NCBI GenBank assembly: GCA_021839245.1
Contig: JAKCBQ010000017.1
Coordinates: 1 to 32,000 of the forward strand
DNA length: 32,000 bases
Reading direction: 5' to 3'
Source: Pseudomonadota bacterium
Lineage (GTDB): Bacteria > Pseudomonadota > Gammaproteobacteria > JAKAQQ01
The stretch's first letter is position 1, and the number at the start of each line of letters is the position of its first letter. This document shows, in pieces, positions 14,756 to 23,500 of this stretch. The notes beneath the pieces were generated by a model. The model had not been told where the DNA came from. It saw nothing but the letters and a program-made list of their open reading frames with translations, and searched no databases. A program made the translations under genes and the position numbers.

Positions 14756-15319
14756 ATGGATATCCGTACCGACCTCCGTGGGTCTTTCCTCATCGCCATG
14801 CCGACACTCGCCGAGCGGGCTTTTCAACGCAGCGTCATCCTTCTCTGCGAACACGCCGATGAGGGGGCCTTCGGCGTCATTGTCAACAAGCCCCTCAATC
14901 TCACGGTCGACAAGTTATTGAGTTTCCTCGACCTTGGCCCGGTTCCGTCCACACGCGGACAGGAGGCGGTTTTCTTCGGCGGCCCCGTGCAGCCTGAAGG
15001 TGGGCTTGTGCTCCACTCTCCCCCGGCCCGTTGGGGCTCGACAATTCAGCTTACGTCCGATCTCTGTGTCTGCTCCTCCCGTGAGATCCTCGAGGCCATC
15101 GCTCGCGCCGAGGGTCCGGATCGCTACCTCATCGCTCTCGGCCATGCCGGCTGGGGTCCCCATCAGATCGAGCACGAGCTTACCGAGAACGCCTGGCTCC
15201 TGGCTCCTTCACAAGCCGAACTCGTGTTCCAGACGCCGATCGAGGATCGCTGGGCAACGGCCGCCTCGGTCCTAGGGATCGAGCCGGGGCAACTGAGCAC
15301 CTACACCGGCCATGCTTGA
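14756..15319 (+). CDS. yqgE: YqgE/AlgH family protein
   Basis: This is a UPF0301 (YqgE/AlgH) family protein of unknown biochemical function; in Pseudomonas it was named AlgH from a proposed role in alginate regulation. Family motifs: GSFLIAMPTL at the start, RSVILLCEHADEGAFGVIVN, VFFGGPVQPEGGLVLHS, and ALGHAGWGPHQIEHELTENAWL. The ATG at 14756 gives 187 residues, the same as E. coli YqgE, and decides the start against a much longer upstream frame that overlaps tonB. Only a weak AGG precedes it. The 3' end overlaps ruvX by 8 bases, and the yqgE-ruvX pairing is very widely conserved. Confidence 0.93.
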   Translation: MDIRTDLRGSFLIAMPTLAERAFQRSVILLCEHADEGAFGVIVNKPLNLTVDKLLSFLDLGPVPSTRGQEAVFFGGPVQPEGGLVLHSPPARWGSTIQLTSDLCVCSSREILEAIARAEGPDRYLIALGHAGWGPHQIEHELTENAWLLAPSQAELVFQTPIEDRWATAASVLGIEPGQLSTYTGHA

Positions 15320-15737
15320 GGGGCTTGGTTTCGGTTGCGACGTGGGCACAAAACGGATGGGCCTCGCCGTCGGAGGCGGCACGGCGTGGATCACCCCGCG
15401 GCCCTTGGGCTCGCTCTCACTCCGGTCGGGGCAGCCCCCTTGGGACGAGTTCGATCGTCTGGTCGACCGCTACGCCCCCTCATTTTTCGTCTTCGGCCTG
15501 GCGACGGCGGCGGACGGACGTCCGGGACGGACGTCCGCCATGACCCATCTTCTGGCCGAAGAGATCCGGATGCGCTATACCGTCGCGGTACACTTCGTCG
15601 ACGAAGCCTACAGCACCGAAGAGGGACGCCGGCTTGGAGGCTCGGATCCCAGGCGTCGTGGTTCCTGGCGCGACAAGGACGCCACGGCTGCCTGCATCAT
15701 CCTCGCTTCCTGGCTTGCACAGTGCCCAGCCCCGTGA
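15312..15737 (+). CDS. ruvX: RuvX/YqgF family ribonuclease H-like protein (16S rRNA processing)
   Basis: This YqgF-family RNase H-fold nuclease is implicated in maturation of the 5' end of 16S rRNA and historically called a Holliday-junction resolvase. It has 141 residues. Candidate acidic catalytic residues are Asp10 (GCDVGTKRMGLAV), Glu98 (FVDEAYST; usual form DERLST) and Asp123 (DKDATAACIIL). All expected acidic positions are kept. The ATG lies inside the yqgE 3' end (8-base overlap), and the stop overlaps the pyrB GTG, so expression is probably coupled on both sides. Confidence 0.93.
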   Translation: MLEGLGFGCDVGTKRMGLAVGGGTAWITPRPLGSLSLRSGQPPWDEFDRLVDRYAPSFFVFGLATAADGRPGRTSAMTHLLAEEIRMRYTVAVHFVDEAYSTEEGRRLGGSDPRRRGSWRDKDATAACIILASWLAQCPAP

Positions 15738-16648
15738 ATCCGACCGCACCCATCGATCATCTCATCACCGTCGAGGACTGGCCCCCATCCCGCCTGGAGG
15801 CCCTCCTCTCCCGCGCCCGTGCTCTCCGTTCCGGGGCCTCCCCCCGCCCACCTCACACCCCCGCGGGACTCGTTCACGTCTTTGCCGAGCCCAGCACGCG
15901 GACCCGGCTTTCCTTCGAGAGGGCCGCCGGACTGATGGGCGTGCGTCCCTCCCACCTTGACGCCGCCTCGTCTTCGCTGGTCAAACGCGAATCGCTCGCC
16001 GATACCGGTGCCACACTCGAAGCGATCGGCTACCGCCTTGTCGTGCTCCGCCACAACGTGTCAGGTGCGGCTCGTGCCCTTCTGGCGGGCACCCGCGGGC
16101 ACCTGCGTGTCGTCAGCGCCGGGGAAGCCGACCGAACACACCCGACGCAGGGACTCCTCGACCTTCTCACCGTCCTCGACCACTGTCCGCGTTTCCCCGA
16201 CGTCAGTGTCGCCGTCTTTGGAGACCTCGCCCATTCGCGGGTTGCCCGTTCCACCCTGACGCTCTTCTCCCTCTTCGGCGTTCGGGATATTCGCCTCGCA
16301 CCCGGTCCGTTCCTTGACCGACTGGAGCCGCACGATTACCCAGGGGCCCAGCGGCTCGGAAGCGACGAGGCGGCCAGCAACGCCGACATCCTCATCGCCC
16401 TGCGCCTGCAACAGGAGCGCTGGTCGACACCCCCCCACAATCTTGATCACTACCTGGAAGACCACGGGCTCAACGAGCGACGCCTTGCCCTCGCCCGCCC
16501 CGACGCCATTGTCCTTCACCCGGGCCCGCTCAACCGGGGCGTCGAGATCAGCGACGCGGTGGCCGACGGTGCCCATTCCCTCGTCCTGCAACAGGTCGCC
16601 AACGGCGTCTGGATTCGTCTCGCTCTCTTCGAACTTTTCCTTTCGTGA
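15734..16648 (+). CDS. pyrB: Aspartate carbamoyltransferase catalytic subunit
   Basis: PyrB condenses carbamoyl phosphate with aspartate, the committed step of pyrimidine synthesis. The carbamoyl-phosphate motif is Ser54-Thr-Arg-Thr-Arg (EPSTRTRLSFE). The loop lysine is Lys84 (SLVKRESLADT), with Arg85 where E. coli has Gly. Other motifs are LRHNVSGAA, ADRTHPTQGLLDL, GDLAHSRVARS and LHPGPLNRGVEI. The GTG at 15734 overlaps the ruvX stop (GTGA) and gives 304 residues, without the N-terminal extension of Pseudomonas PyrB; a GTG at 15722 is an alternative. No pyrI regulatory gene, pyrR or pyrC is adjacent. The stop overlaps the next gene, again as GTGA. Confidence 0.95.
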   Translation: MNPTAPIDHLITVEDWPPSRLEALLSRARALRSGASPRPPHTPAGLVHVFAEPSTRTRLSFERAAGLMGVRPSHLDAASSSLVKRESLADTGATLEAIGYRLVVLRHNVSGAARALLAGTRGHLRVVSAGEADRTHPTQGLLDLLTVLDHCPRFPDVSVAVFGDLAHSRVARSTLTLFSLFGVRDIRLAPGPFLDRLEPHDYPGAQRLGSDEAASNADILIALRLQQERWSTPPHNLDHYLEDHGLNERRLALARPDAIVLHPGPLNRGVEISDAVADGAHSLVLQQVANGVWIRLALFELFLS

Positions 16649-17523
16649 AGACTTCCGCCCCATCCACACACGACACCTTGATGCCCCAGATCCTCATCGA
16701 GGAGAGCCGGGTGGTCCGCCACGACCGTCGTCCCGGCGGCCAAGGGATCTTGAGGCTCCATGCGCCGGGCATCGCAGCCCGTGCCCGGCCCGGTTCCTTC
16801 GTCCACCTCCGCTGCGACCCCTTGCTCCCCATGCGCAGGCCCATGTCCATCATGAGCGCAGACGATGACAACATCGAAATCCTTTACAAGATCACGGGCT
16901 TGGGAACGCGTCTTCTCTCCGCTGTCGGCGAGGGCGCGCGCCTCAACCTCCTCGGCCCCATCGGACGCGCGTTCCGTCCTGATCCCGGACGACCGCGAAA
17001 AATTTTGGTCGGCGGTGGTGTCGGTCTCCCGCCCGTCCTCTTTCTCGCCGAGCGTCTCGTCCGCAGTGGCCACGACCCGAACACCATCACTCTCCTCTAC
17101 GGTTCCGAACTGCCCTTCCCCCTCGAATTCCACGATGAGGGCGCGGCCTCGGTGGAACTCGCACGGGCACACACACTTGCCGTCACGAGCCGCCTCGCAA
17201 GCCGCACTCATGCCCGCCGCGGAATCCATGCCGGTTACGTTACGGATCTCCTCAAGACACGGCTGGAATCCCTCTCCGCCTCGGAACGGGGGATGACCGA
17301 AGTGGCGGCGTGTGGTCCGGGACCCATGCTGGCGGAGGTCCAAAGGCTATGCCGTCACTACAGCATCCGCGGTGAACTTTGCCTCGAGGAACTCATGGCG
17401 TGCGCCGTGGGCGGATGCGGGGGATGCACCGTCGCGATCCGAGATCCGCATGGGATCTCCATGAAACGCGTTTGCGTCGACGGACCGGTCTTCGACGCCG
17501 AGACGGTGGTTTTCGACGCCTAG
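16645..17523 (+). CDS. pyrK: PyrK-type dihydroorotate dehydrogenase electron-transfer subunit
   Basis: This FAD and [2Fe-2S] protein normally passes electrons from dihydroorotate dehydrogenase (PyrD class 1B) to NAD+. An FAD-binding RRPMSIMS motif (normally RRPISI) and GLGTRLLSAVGEGARLNLLG are followed by the nucleotide-binding KILVGGGVGLPPVLFLAERL. The C-terminal iron-sulfur site has Cys253, Cys258, Cys261 and Cys277 (MACAVGGCGGC, then KRVCVDGPVFDAE). All four ligands have PyrK spacing. It has 292 residues from the GTG that overlaps the pyrB stop; the conserved core starts at an ATG at 16681, a possible alternative start. No pyrD is in the window. A related ferredoxin-reductase-like role cannot be excluded, but position after pyrB supports pyrimidine synthesis. 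Confidence 0.85.
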   Translation: MKTSAPSTHDTLMPQILIEESRVVRHDRRPGGQGILRLHAPGIAARARPGSFVHLRCDPLLPMRRPMSIMSADDDNIEILYKITGLGTRLLSAVGEGARLNLLGPIGRAFRPDPGRPRKILVGGGVGLPPVLFLAERLVRSGHDPNTITLLYGSELPFPLEFHDEGAASVELARAHTLAVTSRLASRTHARRGIHAGYVTDLLKTRLESLSASERGMTEVAACGPGPMLAEVQRLCRHYSIRGELCLEELMACAVGGCGGCTVAIRDPHGISMKRVCVDGPVFDAETVVFDA

Positions 17524-17921
17524 GCGTCGCCACACACGCGTACGATCGCGTCGACCTCGAGGCGGGCGCCGCGCGGAAGAGCGGCGACGGCGACCACCGT
17601 CCGAGCCGGGTAGGGAGGAACAAAGAGCTCCTCCATAACCGCGTTGAACGTCCCGTAATGCGCAAGATCGGTGAGAAAGACGCCGAGTCTGACGATGTCG
17701 TTGCGCCCTGCTCCCACGGCGCGACAGAGCGCTTCAAGATGCGCGAAAACGCGCCGAGCTTCCTCCTCAAAGGACCCCTCTGGTAGCGTGCCGCTGCCCG
17801 GCTCCAGACCGATCTGTCCCGAAAGAAATAACCAAGAACCGAGCCTAAGCCCAGGACTGTAGACGCCGAGCGGGGCGGGGGCCTCGGGACTGAGAACAGG
17901 ACGACGATCGAAAGAGCTCAT
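17520..17921 (-). CDS. ridA: RidA family enamine/imine deaminase
   Basis: RidA/YjgF/UK114 proteins hydrolyse reactive 2-aminoacrylate-type enamines and imines released by PLP enzymes. It has 133 residues, close to the usual length. Visible motifs: VYSPGLRLGSWLFLSGQIGL, LGVFLTDLAHYGTFNAVM, and YPARTVVAVAALPRGARLEVDAIV. The substrate-binding Arg in PARTVV is retained; the last conserved acidic residue is Asp where E. coli RidA has Glu. It lies 24 bases after spoT; the rpoZ-spoT-ridA order is also seen in Pseudomonas. The stop codon shares a CTAG palindrome with the convergent pyrK stop. Confidence 0.9.
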   Translation of the reverse strand: MSSFDRRPVLSPEAPAPLGVYSPGLRLGSWLFLSGQIGLEPGSGTLPEGSFEEEARRVFAHLEALCRAVGAGRNDIVRLGVFLTDLAHYGTFNAVMEELFVPPYPARTVVAVAALPRGARLEVDAIVRVCGDA

Positions 17922-17945
17922 GCACGAACCTCGGGGGAGAACAAT

Positions 17946-20120
17946 TCAGACAGGGGTGCGGGCCAGGCGGACAAGCCCCGGCACGTGGCGCAAACGGCGA
18001 AAGAGAGCAGCGATGTCGCCTCGGTGGCGAACGGTGCACACGAAATCGAGCGTTGCCAGCCGTTCTTCGTGCTCGCTCACGGCCACCTGCTGGATGTTCG
18101 AGCCCGCTTCGGCAATCGCAGCCGCCACTTGGGCCAGGATGCCACGCGCGTTCTCCACGTCAATCCGAAGCGCCACGGCGTACTCGCCCGTGACGGAAGG
18201 ATCCCACGCCACGTCAACCCACTTGCCCGGTTCGGGGCGATGCTCGGACACATTCGGGCAATCACTGCGGTGGACGACAACGCCACGACCGGCGGAGAGG
18301 TGCCCCACGATCGGATCGCCGGGGACCGGGTAGCAGCAGCGGGCGTAGTGGACCACCATCCCTTCTGTCCCCCGAATCGCGATGGCCGCGACGGGTCCGG
18401 CGACAGGTGCGTCCTCGCCGCCGCCGGGATCGACAAGGTAATGAGCCACGAGGGGCGCCGGCCGCTCGCCGAGACCGACTGCGGTCAGGAGAGCGGTGGC
18501 GTCCGCAAGACCGAGTCGACGAGCGTAATCCTGGAGCACCGTTTCGCCAAGACCGTCGAGATGAAGCCCGCGGGTCGCCAGAATTTCGTCGAGCAGTCGC
18601 CGCCCCAGAGCCACCGCTTCCGCACGTTCGAGATTTTTGAGATAGTGGCGGATCGACGCCCGAGCTTTGGCCGTCACCACGAAATTGAGCCAGCTCGGGT
18701 TGGGGTGGGCGCCTCGGGCGGTGATGATCTCCACGGTTTGTCCGCTTACGAGTGGTGTACGCAAAGGCACAAGACGTCGATCGACCTTCGCCGCGACGCA
18801 GCCGTTGCCGAGATCCGTATGGACCGCGTACGCGAAATCGACCGGTGTGGCTCCACGGGGGAGTCGGTGGATCCGCCCGCGCGGGGTGAAGACATAGACC
18901 TCATCCGGGTAAAGATCCACTTTGACGTTATCGAGAAATTCGTCGGAGTTTGCTGTCCCCTCGTGCATTTCACGAAGTGTCCTCAACCACTCGCGGGCAC
19001 GGTGTTCCTGCGCGTGGACGTCGTCACTCCCACTTTTGTAACGCCAGTGGGCCGCGATGCCGTCTTCCGCCACCCGATGCATGGCTCGTGTCCGAATCTG
19101 GATCTCAAGCGGGAGACTCTCGGGTCCCACCAGAACGGTATGGAGCGACTGGTACCCGTTGGCCTTGGGAATGGCGATGTGATCCTTGAACCGGGCAAGT
19201 TGCGGCGTGTACAGACCGTGAACGACCCCGAGAACACGATAGCAGGTATCGATGTCGTCGACAACGATGCGCACACCGTAGCGATCAAGCACTTCGTGCA
19301 AGGGAACCCGCTTGTGCCGCATTTTAAGATAGACGCCGTAGAGGTGTTTTTCGCGGCTCTCGATTTTGGCCGCGATCCCCCGCTCCGCAAGCGCCGCCTC
19401 AAGGCGGTCGACAAGATGTCGGAACGTCACCTCCCGTTGGTGCCGACTCTCCCACAGTCGGTGGGCAAGAACTTCGTGGCGGCGCGGGTGCAGAAAACGG
19501 AACGCGGTGTCCTCAAGTTCCATGCGCATTTGATTCATGCCGAGGCGCAGCGCGATGGGCGCGTAGATCTCAAGGGTCTCTCGGGCGATTCGCTGCTGTT
19601 TAAGGGCAGGGAGGGCCTCAAGGGTCCGCATGTTGTGCAGCCGATCGGCCAGCTTGATCAGAATGACCCTGATGTCCTCGATCATGGCGAGGACCATCTT
19701 GCGAAAGTTCTCCGCCTGCGCCTCGTCACGCGAGCGCGCGTTCAGCTGGGAGAGCTTGCTGACCCCGTCGACGAGCTCTGCGACGGTCGGCCCGAAATAC
19801 TCGGTGAGTACGTCGCGTGTGAGTGGGGTGTCTTCGAGAACATCGTGAAGAAGCGCCGCGACGACCGTCTCGACGTCGAGGCGGTAGCCCACGAGGATAC
19901 GCGCCACGGCGACCGGATGCTCGATGTAGGGTTCACCGGACAGTCGCCGCTGACCACGGTGGGCAAGGCTGGCCAATCGGTAGGCCCGCCGCACGACGGC
20001 GAGCTGATCGTCGGCAAGGTAGTGCCCCGCCTCAACCAGAAGGTGCTGTGCACGCCTTTCGCGGAGGCTCGAAAGCGGCCAGCGGCGGAGCGGAGAACTG
20101 GCACCGGTCGTCGTCATCAT
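17946..20120 (-). CDS. spoT: Bifunctional (p)ppGpp synthetase/hydrolase SpoT
   Basis: SpoT sets the level of the stringent-response alarmone (p)ppGpp. It has 724 residues from the ATG at 20120 (E. coli 702). This start has AAGGAGG just upstream; a longer frame reading back into rpoZ was rejected. Order: hydrolase HD domain (GEPYIEHPVAVARIL, LLHDVLEDTP with His92-Asp93, RLHNMRTLEAL); synthetase domain (YGVRIVVDDIDTCYRVLG, then RFKDHIAIPKANGYQSLHT near residues 310-328, and LEIQIRTRAMHRVAEDGIAAHW); TGS domain (VYVFTPRGRIHRLP); Cys/His motif (HYARCCYPVPGDPIVGHL); and a C-terminal ACT domain. The RFKD form of the RXKD motif is the bifunctional/SpoT type, not the RelA EXDD type. It lies 34 bases after rpoZ. 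Confidence 0.96.
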   Translation of the reverse strand: MMTTTGASSPLRRWPLSSLRERRAQHLLVEAGHYLADDQLAVVRRAYRLASLAHRGQRRLSGEPYIEHPVAVARILVGYRLDVETVVAALLHDVLEDTPLTRDVLTEYFGPTVAELVDGVSKLSQLNARSRDEAQAENFRKMVLAMIEDIRVILIKLADRLHNMRTLEALPALKQQRIARETLEIYAPIALRLGMNQMRMELEDTAFRFLHPRRHEVLAHRLWESRHQREVTFRHLVDRLEAALAERGIAAKIESREKHLYGVYLKMRHKRVPLHEVLDRYGVRIVVDDIDTCYRVLGVVHGLYTPQLARFKDHIAIPKANGYQSLHTVLVGPESLPLEIQIRTRAMHRVAEDGIAAHWRYKSGSDDVHAQEHRAREWLRTLREMHEGTANSDEFLDNVKVDLYPDEVYVFTPRGRIHRLPRGATPVDFAYAVHTDLGNGCVAAKVDRRLVPLRTPLVSGQTVEIITARGAHPNPSWLNFVVTAKARASIRHYLKNLERAEAVALGRRLLDEILATRGLHLDGLGETVLQDYARRLGLADATALLTAVGLGERPAPLVAHYLVDPGGGEDAPVAGPVAAIAIRGTEGMVVHYARCCYPVPGDPIVGHLSAGRGVVVHRSDCPNVSEHRPEPGKWVDVAWDPSVTGEYAVALRIDVENARGILAQVAAAIAEAGSNIQQVAVSEHEERLATLDFVCTVRHRGDIAALFRRLRHVPGLVRLARTPV

Positions 20121-20154
20121 CGGCGCCCTCCTTACCGGAGAGCGGTCCTTCTGC

Positions 20155-20439
20155 TCAGAAGGACTCGTCCACCTCGCTCGGGACGGTCGTGCTTTCTCCG
20201 AAGAGCGTGACCGCCGGGCGGGCAACGATCCGTGGAGGTTCGGGCTCGTCGAGGATCTCGGGACCCACGCGTCCTTCGGCAATTTCACGCAAGGCGACGA
20301 CCGTGGGCTTGTCGTGCGCCCAAGGCACGCGCGGCTCCGCCCCGTTCGCGAGAGAGCGTGCACGACGTGACGCGACGAGCACAAGCTCGAAGAGGTTGGG
20401 AATCCGATCAGTGCAGTCCTCGACCGTTACTCGAGCCAT
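20155..20439 (-). CDS. rpoZ: DNA-directed RNA polymerase omega subunit
   Basis: Omega stabilises beta-prime in RNA polymerase and forms part of ppGpp site 1. It has 94 residues (E. coli 91). The N-terminus [15 protein letters not shown] keeps the MARV residues that contact ppGpp. [15 protein letters not shown] and [14 protein letters not shown] are typical of the family; the tail is acidic and Pro-rich and variable. A strong GGAGG lies 8 bases upstream of the ATG. Unusually, it is placed directly after rpoC (81-base gap) and not after gmk. It is followed by spoT, its normal partner. Confidence 0.95.
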   Translation of the reverse strand: MARVTVEDCTDRIPNLFELVLVASRRARSLANGAEPRVPWAHDKPTVVALREIAEGRVGPEILDEPEPPRIVARPAVTLFGESTTVPSEVDESF

Positions 20440-20520
20440 GGGTTGTTTCCTCCAAACAGGCGCGTCGGGGGAATCCCCTCCGCGTGACTTTCAGTGTAGC
20501 CGAGGTCGCGGGGCACGACG

Positions 20521-23500
20521 TCAGCCCTCCGCGGGCGGCGGGTTGGAGACCGCGCTCACCGGGGATTCCGAACTCGTCTCGTTGGAGGCGAAGGCGGCCT
20601 CGGCAGCGCGCAGGGCGTCGTTCTCACGCGCCAGAGCGCGCTGCTTGCGGTAACGATTGTAGACAAACCCCGAGCCGGCCGGAATCAAGCGCCCGACAAT
20701 CACGTTTTCCTTGAGCCCACGCAGTTCGTCCCGCTGCCCACGAACCGCGGCCTCGGTCAGCACCCGTGTCGTCTCCTGGAACGAGGCGGCGGATACGAAC
20801 GACTCGGTCGCAAGCGATGCCTTGGTGATCCCGAGCAGGAACGGTCGTGCGTTTGGAAGCGTCTTCTCTTCCCGAGCCAAGGCGTCACACTCCTCCAGGA
20901 AGCGGGTGCGGTCAACCTGTTCCCCGGGAAGGAAGCGGCTGTCGCCCGCACTCACGATTTCGACCTTGCGCAGCATCTGACGAATGATCGCCTCGATATG
21001 CTTGTCGTTGATGCGCACGCCCTGCAAGCGGTACACCCCTTGAATCCCGCGGACAAGGTGATCGGCCAAGGCCTCTACGCCTTGCAAACGCAGAATGTCA
21101 TGCGGGTCTCGATCGCCATCGCAAATGACGTCCCCCCGCTCCACCCGCTCGCCTTCGAACACGGAGAGCTGGCGCCATTTCGGGATCAAGACCTCGTGCG
21201 CGTGCCCCTGGTCGTCGGTCACGATCACCCTTTGCTTCCCCTTGGTTTCCTTGCCGAAACTGACCAGTCCTGAGTGCTCGGCCAGGATGGCTGAGTCCTC
21301 GGGGCGACGAGCCTCGAAGAAGTTGGCCACACGGGGGAGCCCACCCGTGATGTCACGTGTCTTGCTCGACGCGCGCGGGATTCGCGCGAGAACATCGCCG
21401 ATACTCACCTTGGCCCCTTCCTGGACCGCAACGAGCGCCCGGGGGGTCAAGACGTACTGCACCGGGATGTTGCTCCCCGGCATGCAAACCTCACGCCCGC
21501 GACTGTCGAGGAACTGAATCGTGGGTCGGAGCTCGCGCGCGGTTCCCGCTCGCTGCTTGGCATCCACGACCGCGACATTGGTCAAGCCAGTTGTTTCGTC
21601 TACTTGACGGAGGACGGTCACACCTTCAACGAAATCCTTGAAGCGCACGACCCCCTCAACTTCCGAGATGATCGGGTGTACGTGCGGGTCCCAACTGGCC
21701 ACGTGATCTCCGGCAGCGACCTTGGATCCGTCCTTGACGAACACGTTCGTGCCGTACGGAACCCGATAGCGCTCACGCTCGCGACCGAAAGCATCGATGA
21801 CACGGATTTCTCCCGAGCGTGAAACGACGACGTAATGGCCTCGAGGGCTCTTGACCGCCTTGATGTTCTGGAAACGCACCGTACCGTCGACACGCACTTC
21901 AATGCTGCTCGCCTCGACCTCTCGCGATGCGGCTCCGCCCACGTGGAAGGTACGCATCGTAAGCTGCGTTCCCGGTTCACCAATCGATTGCGCGGCAATG
22001 ATCCCGATGGCTTCACCGAGATTGACGCGGTGCCCGCGGGCAAGATCACGTCCGTAGCATTGCGCGCAGACCCCGTAACGGGTTTCGCAGCTGATCACGG
22101 AACGAACGAGGAGACGGTCGATCCCAACCTCTTCGAGATGTTCGACCGCACGCTCGTCGAGAAGCGTCCCACGCTCGAAAAGAGAGGAACCGTCACGCGG
22201 GTCATGAACGGACTCGGCCAGGACACGACCAAGCACCCGTTCGCGGAGCGTCTCCGTCACTTCGCCGCCTTCGACCACCGGCGTGAGGTAAATCCCACGG
22301 GCCGTTCCACAATCCTCCTCCGTCACCACAAGATCTTGGGCCACATCCACGAGACGGCGGGTGAGATAGCCGGAATTTGCGGTCTTGAGCGCGGTGTCGG
22401 TCAGGCCCTTTCGGGCTCCGTGCGTCGAGATGAAGTATTGGAGAACGTTGAGCCCTTCGCGGAAATTGGCAAGGATCGGCGTCTCGATGATCGACCCGTC
22501 CGGTTTCGACATGAGACCGCGCATTCCGACGAGCTGGTTGATTTGGGTCTCGGATCCTCGAGCACCGGAGTCGGACATCATGAAGATGCTGTTCATCGAG
22601 GCTTCGCGGACAGCCTCACCTCCGTCGCGAGGGACGATCCACGTGTGACCGAGGTGCTCCATGGTGGCCTTGCTGATCTTGGAGCTGGCCGAATTCCACT
22701 TATCCACGATCTTGTTGTAGCGCTCGCCGTCACTGATCACGCCCGAGCGAGATTGTTCCTCGACCGCACGGACTTCGGTGAAAGCCTCCTCAAGAATGGT
22801 TTTCTTCTCGGGGGAAATCATCATGTCGTCGAGCCCGATCGAGATGCCGGAGCGAGTCGCCATGGAAAAGCCGAGATACATGAGCTGATCGGCGAAAACG
22901 ACCGTGTCCTTGAGCCCCCGGCGGCGGTAACTGATATTGACGAGATTGGAAATCTCGCGCTTGGTCATGTTTTTGTTCGCGAGCGCAAACGGCAGGCCCT
23001 CAGGCAGGATGGCGGAGAGAAACGCCCGTCCCGGTGTCGTCTCGACGAGCACGGGGGGGCCCTCCGGATCGTGGTCGGGGAAACGCGACGCGGGCAGACG
23101 CACCCGAATACGGGCGTGCAGTTCAAGCGCACCGGCCTCGTAGGCCCGCCGCACTTCGTCGAGATCGGCGAACACCATCCCCTCCCCACGACACGCAATC
23201 CGCTCGCGCGTCATGTAGTAGAGCCCGAGCACCACATCCTGGGTAGGCACGATGATGGGGTCACCCGTCGCCGGCGAGAGGATATTGTTGCTGGACATCA
23301 TGAGCGCCCGTGCCTCGAGCTGGGCCTCGAGCGAAAGCGGCACGTGAACCGCCATCTGGTCACCGTCAAAGTCGGCGTTGAACGCCGTGCACACCAAGGG
23401 GTGGAGCTGGATGGCCTTGCCCTCGATCAGCACCGGCTCGAACGCTTGGATGCCCAAGCGGTGGAGAGTGGGGGCCCGGTTCAGCAACACGGGGTGCTCG

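Noticed and set aside
15335-15733. Upstream extension of pyrB across ruvX
   Set aside because: The sequence is Arg-rich shadow of ruvX, and PyrB homology and numbering (Ser54-Thr-Arg-Thr-Arg, Lys84) fit the GTG at 15734.
20121-20384. Extended N-terminus of SpoT reading back into rpoZ
   Set aside because: The extra 88 residues have low-complexity shadow composition, overlap rpoZ out of frame, and the ATG at 20120 has an excellent AAGGAGG and gives the family length.
20460-20500. GGGGATTCCCC palindrome in the rpoC-rpoZ gap as an intrinsic terminator or operator
   Set aside because: The stem is short with almost no loop and no U-tract follows; nothing ties it to a known regulator.
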